A DNA stretch of 64,000 nt from Gordonia spumicola (GTDB taxonomy: Bacteria; Actinomycetota; Actinomycetes; Mycobacteriales; Mycobacteriaceae), in contig NZ_BJOV01000005.1 of the NCBI RefSeq assembly GCF_009932475.1, positions 1 to 64,000 on the forward strand, in the 5' to 3' direction. Below are positions 59,529 through 64,000 of this stretch, piece after piece. Below the pieces are notes generated by a model. That model was not told the origin of the DNA. It searched no databases and saw nothing but the letters and a program-made list of their open reading frames with translations. Positions within the stretch are counted from its first letter, which is position 1. Every line of letters begins with the position of its first letter. The position numbers were made by a program, and so were the translations under genes.

Positions 59529-61028
59529 GTGATGCCCGCCTTCTACACCGCTGACGCGATCCGGGAGGCGGAGCACGCCACCGGTGAGTTGTTCACCGGC
59601 GGAACCCTCATGGCTCGCGCCGCGCACGCCGTCGCAGTGGAGGTCCTCGCCGAACTCGGGGACCGGTTCGGCGGCGTGTACGGTCGGACGGTCCTCCTGC
59701 TCGTCGGGGCCGGAGACAATGGCGGCGACGCGCTCTACGCGGCCCGCCACCTGCGACGACGCGGCGTACGCGTGGTTGCGATCCCGACCGCGACCAGGAT
59801 TCACGAGGCCGCCCTCGCCGACTTCCTCGCGGCAGGCGGACGACGCCGCGACACGATCCCGGACGACGTCGACCTCGCCGTCGACGCGATCGTCGGGTTG
59901 GGCGGCCGCGGTCCGCTCCGGGAGCCCGCGGCTACGCTGATCGCGGAACTCGCGGCCCGGCGCACCCCGATCGTGGCCGTCGACCTGCCGTCCGGCGTCG
60001 ACCCCGACACCGGAGTGGTCAACCGCCCGTCGGTCCGCGCCGACGTGTCCGTCACCTTCGGCCTCCGCCGACTCGCGCACCTGCTGGCGGCGCCGGTCTG
60101 CGGCCGGGTGGTCGTCGCCGACATCGGAATCCCGGCCCCACCTCGGGTCATCGAGCGCAGTCGAGATGCCGCACAGCGTACGGTTCACAGTCCCACCGAT
60201 CGCGAGGTGGCCGACCTCTGGCCGGTCCCCGGCCCCTCGGACGACAAGTACACGCAGGGCGTCGTCGGGGTGATCGCCGGGTCGGCGCGGTACCCGGGCG
60301 CCGCGGTCCTGTGCACGACGGCGGCGATCGCGGCCACATCGGGTATGACGAGGTATGTGGGCCCCGCCGTGGCACAGGTGCTCGCCCACCGGCCGGAGAT
60401 CGTCGCCGTGACCGATCTCGACGACGCGGGGCGCGTGCAGGCGTGGGTGATCGGGCCGGGTTTCGGAACCGACGCGAAGAGTACAGAACTGCTCGAACGT
60501 GTCCTGGATCACGAGGTCCCCGTGCTCGTGGACGCCGACGCGTTGACCGTCCTCGCCGCCAACGCAGGCCTGCGAACCGCGGTCCACGACCGGGCGGCTC
60601 CGACCCTGCTGACCCCGCACGCCGGGGAGTTCGCCCGTATCGCGAACGCCGCGGGCAGTGAGGCCGCGTCGCTCCTGTCGACCGACCGTCCGGAGGCGAC
60701 ACGCCGACTCGCCTCGGACCTGAACGCATCGGTGCTGCTCAAGGGGCATGTCACGCTGGTCGCCGATGCGGACGGCTCGGTCAGCGGGTCGCACGCGCGA
60801 TCATCGTGGGCGGCGACCGCGGGTTCCGGCGACGTCCTCGCGGGCATCATCGGTGCGCTCCTCGCCGCCGGGCTCGACGCGCGGACCGCGGGAGTCGCCG
60901 GCGCGCGCCTGCACGCACGAGCGGCCGTGGTCGCCAGCGGAGGAGCGCCGATCGGGGCGTCCGACCTCGCGGCGGCGGTCCGGCCCGCGCTGATCGAACT
61001 CATGCGTTTGCGACAATGGAACGGATGA
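59529..61028 (+). CDS. nnr: Bifunctional NAD(P)H-hydrate epimerase / ADP-dependent NAD(P)H-hydrate dehydratase
   Basis: 499 residues. The N-terminal YjeF epimerase (1-205: LVGAGDNGGDALYAARHLRRRG, VDLPSGVDPDTG) and the C-terminal dehydratase (about 228-499: GVVGVIAGSARYPGAAVLCT, TPHAGEFARI, WAATAGSGDVLAGIIGALLA) together repair damaged NAD(P)H. The linker (around residue 207-214, RVIERSRD) is encoded by a fragment of the genomic repeat seen upstream of rplM. Start is GTG 59529 or ATG 59532. glmS ends 6 bases before; alr overlaps the stop. Confidence 0.94.
   Translation: MMPAFYTADAIREAEHATGELFTGGTLMARAAHAVAVEVLAELGDRFGGVYGRTVLLLVGAGDNGGDALYAARHLRRRGVRVVAIPTATRIHEAALADFLAAGGRRRDTIPDDVDLAVDAIVGLGGRGPLREPAATLIAELAARRTPIVAVDLPSGVDPDTGVVNRPSVRADVSVTFGLRRLAHLLAAPVCGRVVVADIGIPAPPRVIERSRDAAQRTVHSPTDREVADLWPVPGPSDDKYTQGVVGVIAGSARYPGAAVLCTTAAIAATSGMTRYVGPAVAQVLAHRPEIVAVTDLDDAGRVQAWVIGPGFGTDAKSTELLERVLDHEVPVLVDADALTVLAANAGLRTAVHDRAAPTLLTPHAGEFARIANAAGSEAASLLSTDRPEATRRLASDLNASVLLKGHVTLVADADGSVSGSHARSSWAATAGSGDVLAGIIGALLAAGLDARTAGVAGARLHARAAVVASGGAPIGASDLAAAVRPALIELMRLRQWNG
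60146..60170. repeat. Repeat fragment inside nnr
   Basis: ggtcatcgagcgcagtcgag and the next four bases match the repeat at 53006-53027 at 20 of 22 positions. It encodes part of the nnr interdomain linker. Confidence 0.7.
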
Positions 61029-62182
61029 CGACTGCCAACCTGATCGCGACCGTCGACCTCGACGCCGTCGCACACAACGTCGGAGTGCTCCGTGAGCGCT
61101 CCGGCGTCGGCGTGATCGCCGTGGTCAAGGCCGACGGCTACGGTCACGGCGCAGTGCCGGTCGCGAGCGCCGCGTTGGCCGCGGGCGCGTCGGCCATCGG
61201 CACCGCGGGCATCCGCGAAGCGCGCGACCTGCGCGCGGGCGGCATCGACGGCCATCTGATGGCGTGGCTGCATCGGCCCGACGCCGACTTCACCGGCGCA
61301 GTCGCCGACCGGATCGACATCGGCATCAGCTCGCCGCGCCAACTCGACTCGGTCGTCGCGGCGGCCCGAGACCTCGGGACGACCGCGACGGTGACCGTGA
61401 AGGTCGACACCGGGCTGGCCCGCAGCGGCGTCGCGTACGAGGAGTGGGACGCGGCGGCGTCCGCCGTCGCCCGTGCCGTCGCCGAAGGATCGATCGAACT
61501 GAGCGGCGTCATGTGCCATTTGGTGTTCGGCGACGACCCGGGCAACCCGTTCAACGACGTGCAGGCTGCACGATTGGACGCCGCCGTCGCCGACCTCACC
61601 GCGCGCGGCGCGGCGCCCCGGGTGGTCCACATGGCGAACTCGCCCGCCGCCCTGACCAGGCCGGATCTGGCACGCGACCTCGTCCGACCGGGCATCGCGC
61701 TGTACGGCTACTCGCCGATCCCGTCGATGGGCGACTTCGGCTTGATCCCCGCGATGACCCTGGAGACGCAGATCGCGCTGATCAAGCGGGTGCCGGCAGG
61801 TCAGGGCGTCTCGTACGGCCATACGTGGCACGCGCCGACCGACACGGTCCTCGGCGTGATCCCCGCCGGGTACGCCGACGGTGTGCCGCGCGGACTCTCG
61901 GGCGATTTGTCCGTGCACGTCAACGGCAGGCTGTTCCCGAACGTCGGACGGATCTGCATGGACCAGTTCGTCGTCGACCTCGGGTCCGACGGGGGCGGTG
62001 TGAGCGAAGGCGACCGTGCGGTCCTGTTCGGCCCGGCGTCGGCCGGATCGGGTGAGCGCGTGCCGACGGCGACCGACTGGGCCGACCGACTCGGCACCAT
62101 CGACTACGAGATCGTCTCGCGGATCGGCTCGCGACCGGAACGCCGCTACGTCCGCGGGCGTGGACAGACTCAGGAGCACTGA
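61025..62182 (+). CDS. alr: Alanine racemase
   Basis: 385 residues. It makes D-alanine for peptidoglycan. The PLP lysine is in VVKADGYGHGA, the catalytic tyrosine in VSYGHTWHAP, and RPGIALYGYSP and PAGYADGVPR are typical. ATG 61025 overlaps the nnr stop. This is the mycobacterial order Rv3423c, one gene from tsaE. Confidence 0.97.
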   Translation: MTTANLIATVDLDAVAHNVGVLRERSGVGVIAVVKADGYGHGAVPVASAALAAGASAIGTAGIREARDLRAGGIDGHLMAWLHRPDADFTGAVADRIDIGISSPRQLDSVVAAARDLGTTATVTVKVDTGLARSGVAYEEWDAAASAVARAVAEGSIELSGVMCHLVFGDDPGNPFNDVQAARLDAAVADLTARGAAPRVVHMANSPAALTRPDLARDLVRPGIALYGYSPIPSMGDFGLIPAMTLETQIALIKRVPAGQGVSYGHTWHAPTDTVLGVIPAGYADGVPRGLSGDLSVHVNGRLFPNVGRICMDQFVVDLGSDGGGVSEGDRAVLFGPASAGSGERVPTATDWADRLGTIDYEIVSRIGSRPERRYVRGRGQTQEH

Positions 62183-62183
62183 C

Positions 62184-63377
62184 ATGGGCAAGCGTCGACT
62201 GTTCACACGTAAGCCCGAGGCGGTCAAGCGGACTCCGGCCTGGCGATCGGGTCTCACCCAGATCGGTTCGTTGAGCGCGGACGCCGCGGGCGGGGTGATG
62301 CGGCGCCGTCGGACCCGCAAGGAGACCGGTGGAGCCGACCCCAACGCCGGTCTCGACTTCAAGCGGATCTACCGCGACGAGGCGTCGACCGTGACCGCGG
62401 ACGACGGTGTCGCACTGGCCGTGCGTTCCTTCGTCACGGGTCCCGCCGCCGACGACGCCCAATCGTGGGGCAGAGCCTCGACACCCGAGTTGACGGTGAT
62501 CTTCGTCCACGGGTTCACCCTGCGGATGGCGTCGTGGCACTTCCAGCGGTACGACCTGGCACAGCGGTGGGCCGACCGCCGCATCAAGATGGTGTTCTAC
62601 GACCAGCGCGGGCACGGCGCGAGCGACCTGTCGCCCGTCGAGACCTCGACGATGGCGCAGCTGGGCGACGACCTCGCCGCCGTCGTCCGGACGATGGCGA
62701 CGACCGGACCCGTCGTGCTGGTGGGGCACTCGATGGGCGGCATGTCGATCATGTCGCTCGCGCGCAGGCACCCGAAGCTGTTCGGTCCCGGTGGCCGGAT
62801 CGCGGGCGTCGGACTGGTGTCGACGGCCGCACGCGGGATCACCGAGGCCGGGCTCGGCGAAGGCCTCAACAATCCGATCGTCGACGCCCTCGGACTGTCG
62901 GTCCGGTACATACCGCGCGCCGTCCAGGCCGGACGCGGCATCACTCGACGAGTCGTCGAACCGGTGCTCGTGGCGGCCAGCTTCGGACCCGGCTACCACA
63001 GTCCCGCCGCGGCCCGCGCCGTCGAATCGATGATCCAGAACACCCATATCGCGACGATGGTCAACTTCCTCAAGGTCCTCGAGAGCCACGACGAGGCGAC
63101 CGCGCTCCCGGTGATCGCGCAGGTCCCGACGGTCGTCATGTGCGGTGATCACGACCGCCTCACCCCGCTGCCGAACTCGGTCGGCATGTACTCCGAGCTG
63201 GGACATGACTCGCGGCTCATCGTCGCCGAAGGCTGCGGCCACATGCTGCAGATGGAGTACCCCGAACTCGTCACCGACGGCATCGAAGACCTCGTCGACA
63301 GGTCCCGTCTCGCGCTCGGCAGGCCCGTGATGCCGTGGCGGACGGCGCACCGCGACGAGATCAGGTCGCGCCGGTGA
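62184..63377 (+). CDS. Alpha/beta hydrolase
   Basis: 397 residues. A basic N-terminus (MGKRRLFTRKPEAVKRTPAWR) with a long linker precedes the hydrolase core: FVHGFTLRMASWHFQ, FYDQRGHGASD, nucleophile elbow VGHSMGGM with Ser, late Asp in CGDHDRLTPL and His in GCGHMLQMEYPE. All triad residues are visible. Substrate unknown. AGGAG lies before the ATG; it falls between alr and tsaE, an addition relative to M. tuberculosis but probably common in related genera. Confidence 0.88.
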   Translation: MGKRRLFTRKPEAVKRTPAWRSGLTQIGSLSADAAGGVMRRRRTRKETGGADPNAGLDFKRIYRDEASTVTADDGVALAVRSFVTGPAADDAQSWGRASTPELTVIFVHGFTLRMASWHFQRYDLAQRWADRRIKMVFYDQRGHGASDLSPVETSTMAQLGDDLAAVVRTMATTGPVVLVGHSMGGMSIMSLARRHPKLFGPGGRIAGVGLVSTAARGITEAGLGEGLNNPIVDALGLSVRYIPRAVQAGRGITRRVVEPVLVAASFGPGYHSPAAARAVESMIQNTHIATMVNFLKVLESHDEATALPVIAQVPTVVMCGDHDRLTPLPNSVGMYSELGHDSRLIVAEGCGHMLQMEYPELVTDGIEDLVDRSRLALGRPVMPWRTAHRDEIRSRR

Positions 63378-63844
63378 GCGCACGGACAGGCGGGCGACGG
63401 GACCTGCCCGACACCGCCGACACCGAGGCCCTCGGCCGCGAACTCGCCGCCGATCTGCAGGCAGGCGACCTGGTGATCCTCGACGGGCCGCTCGGCGCCG
63501 GGAAGACGGCCCTCACCCGCGGCATCGGCGCGGGTCTCGGCGTCAACGGACGCGTCACGTCACCGACCTTCATCATCGCCCGTCAGCATGCGCCCGGCGT
63601 CGACGGTCGCCCCGGCATGATCCACGTGGACGCGTACCGCCTCGCCGACGCAAACGGCACCGCGACCCTCGACGACCTCGACGCTCTCGACCTCGACACC
63701 GACCTCGCCGACAGTGTTGTCGTGGTCGAATGGGGTGAGGGCGTCGCCGAGCGACTGACCGACGAACATCTGCTGGTGCGACTGCGCCGCGACGACGAAT
63801 CCGAGACACGGCACGCCGTGTGGGAGTGGGTGAGCACCTCATGA
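63374..63844 (+). CDS. tsaE: tRNA threonylcarbamoyladenosine biosynthesis ATPase TsaE
   Basis: 156 residues. The P-loop GPLGAGKT (38-45), SPTFIIARQH, HVDAYRLAD and VVVEWGEG are family motifs. It assists TsaB-TsaD in making t6A at position 37 of ANN-decoding tRNAs. GTG 63374 overlaps the hydrolase stop by 4 bases; its stop overlaps the tsaB ATG. Confidence 0.95.
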   Translation: MSARTGGRRDLPDTADTEALGRELAADLQAGDLVILDGPLGAGKTALTRGIGAGLGVNGRVTSPTFIIARQHAPGVDGRPGMIHVDAYRLADANGTATLDDLDALDLDTDLADSVVVVEWGEGVAERLTDEHLLVRLRRDDESETRHAVWEWVSTS

Positions 63845-64000
63845 GCCTTGTCCTGGCGATCGACACCGCGACCGAGGCCGTCGTGACCGGAGTGGTGCGC
63901 GTCGACGACGGTCATGTCACGACCCTCGCCGAACGGTCGATCGACGACAACCGTCGCCACGCCGAGATCCTGACGACCCTCGTCCGCGAGGTCCTCGACG
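63841..64000 (+). CDS. tsaB: tRNA threonylcarbamoyladenosine biosynthesis protein TsaB (partial)
   Basis: The first 53 codons only; the gene runs off the right edge. MSLVLAIDTATEAVVTGVVRV is the ASKHA-fold start of TsaB, and RRHAEILTTLVREVL follows as expected. TsaB is the scaffold partner of TsaD in t6A synthesis. It is co-transcribed with tsaE by a 4-base overlap. Confidence 0.92.
   Translation, partial: MSLVLAIDTATEAVVTGVVRVDDGHVTTLAERSIDDNRRHAEILTTLVREVLD

Overview
The window is a high-GC actinobacterial chromosome segment, most likely from Gordonia or a close relative in the Mycobacteriales. This is inferred from gene content and from gene order recalled for Mycobacterium tuberculosis, not from a search. 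Supporting genes are mca (mycothiol), a lipid-droplet-associated protein homologue, an ESX-4-like type VII secretion locus, a KstD-type ketosteroid dehydrogenase and a short-chain Z-prenyl synthase. No tRNA, rRNA, CRISPR array or intact transposase was seen.

Region 1 (about 0.3-41.5 kb) follows the M. tuberculosis Rv1074c-Rv1110 order, with insertions: fadA3, cbs-metB (transsulfuration), greA, DUF4307, mca, DUF255 protein, hemolysin III-like protein, short Z-prenyl synthase, coaA, glyA, desA2-like, phoH2, glpX, DUF4245, xseB-xseA, lipid-droplet protein, ispH. Accessory material lies between these. It includes two AbiEi/DUF559-type genes, each bracketed by hairpins that are inverted copies of one another. 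It also includes three tandem AIM24 genes, a class I DAHP synthase behind an aromatic-rich leader peptide and attenuator, a PepSY membrane pair, a small winged-helix regulator with two operator-like palindromes, an L,D-transpeptidase, an AT-richer membrane gene, and a two-component system beside an ABC exporter.

Region 2 (41.5-52.9 kb) has a TetR regulator divergent from a kstD-like dehydrogenase, then mycP-eccD facing away from eccC and a T7SS-associated protein gene. eccB and the esxU/esxT pair expected from the M. tuberculosis ESX-4 locus are not here. A HicAB toxin-antitoxin pair and a YceI gene occupy the place next to rplM.

Region 3 (53-64 kb) is a core block: rplM-rpsI-glmM, a three-gene overlapping operon encoding small WXG100/EspC-like proteins, an alpha/beta-hydrolase-fold protein lacking its nucleophile serine, glmS, nnr, alr, an alpha/beta hydrolase, tsaE and the start of tsaB. 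It covers amino-sugar supply (GlmM, GlmS), D-alanine supply (Alr), metabolite repair (Nnr) and the t6A tRNA modification pathway (TsaE, TsaB). The genes are tightly packed, many with 4-base stop/start overlaps.

Several small repeats decorate intergenic spaces: a 166-bp MITE-like element whose left end holds the glmM stop codon, REP-like palindromes before coaA and rplM, a 20-bp tandem array next to the rplM promoter, and a fragment of the same repeat inside the coding linker of nnr.
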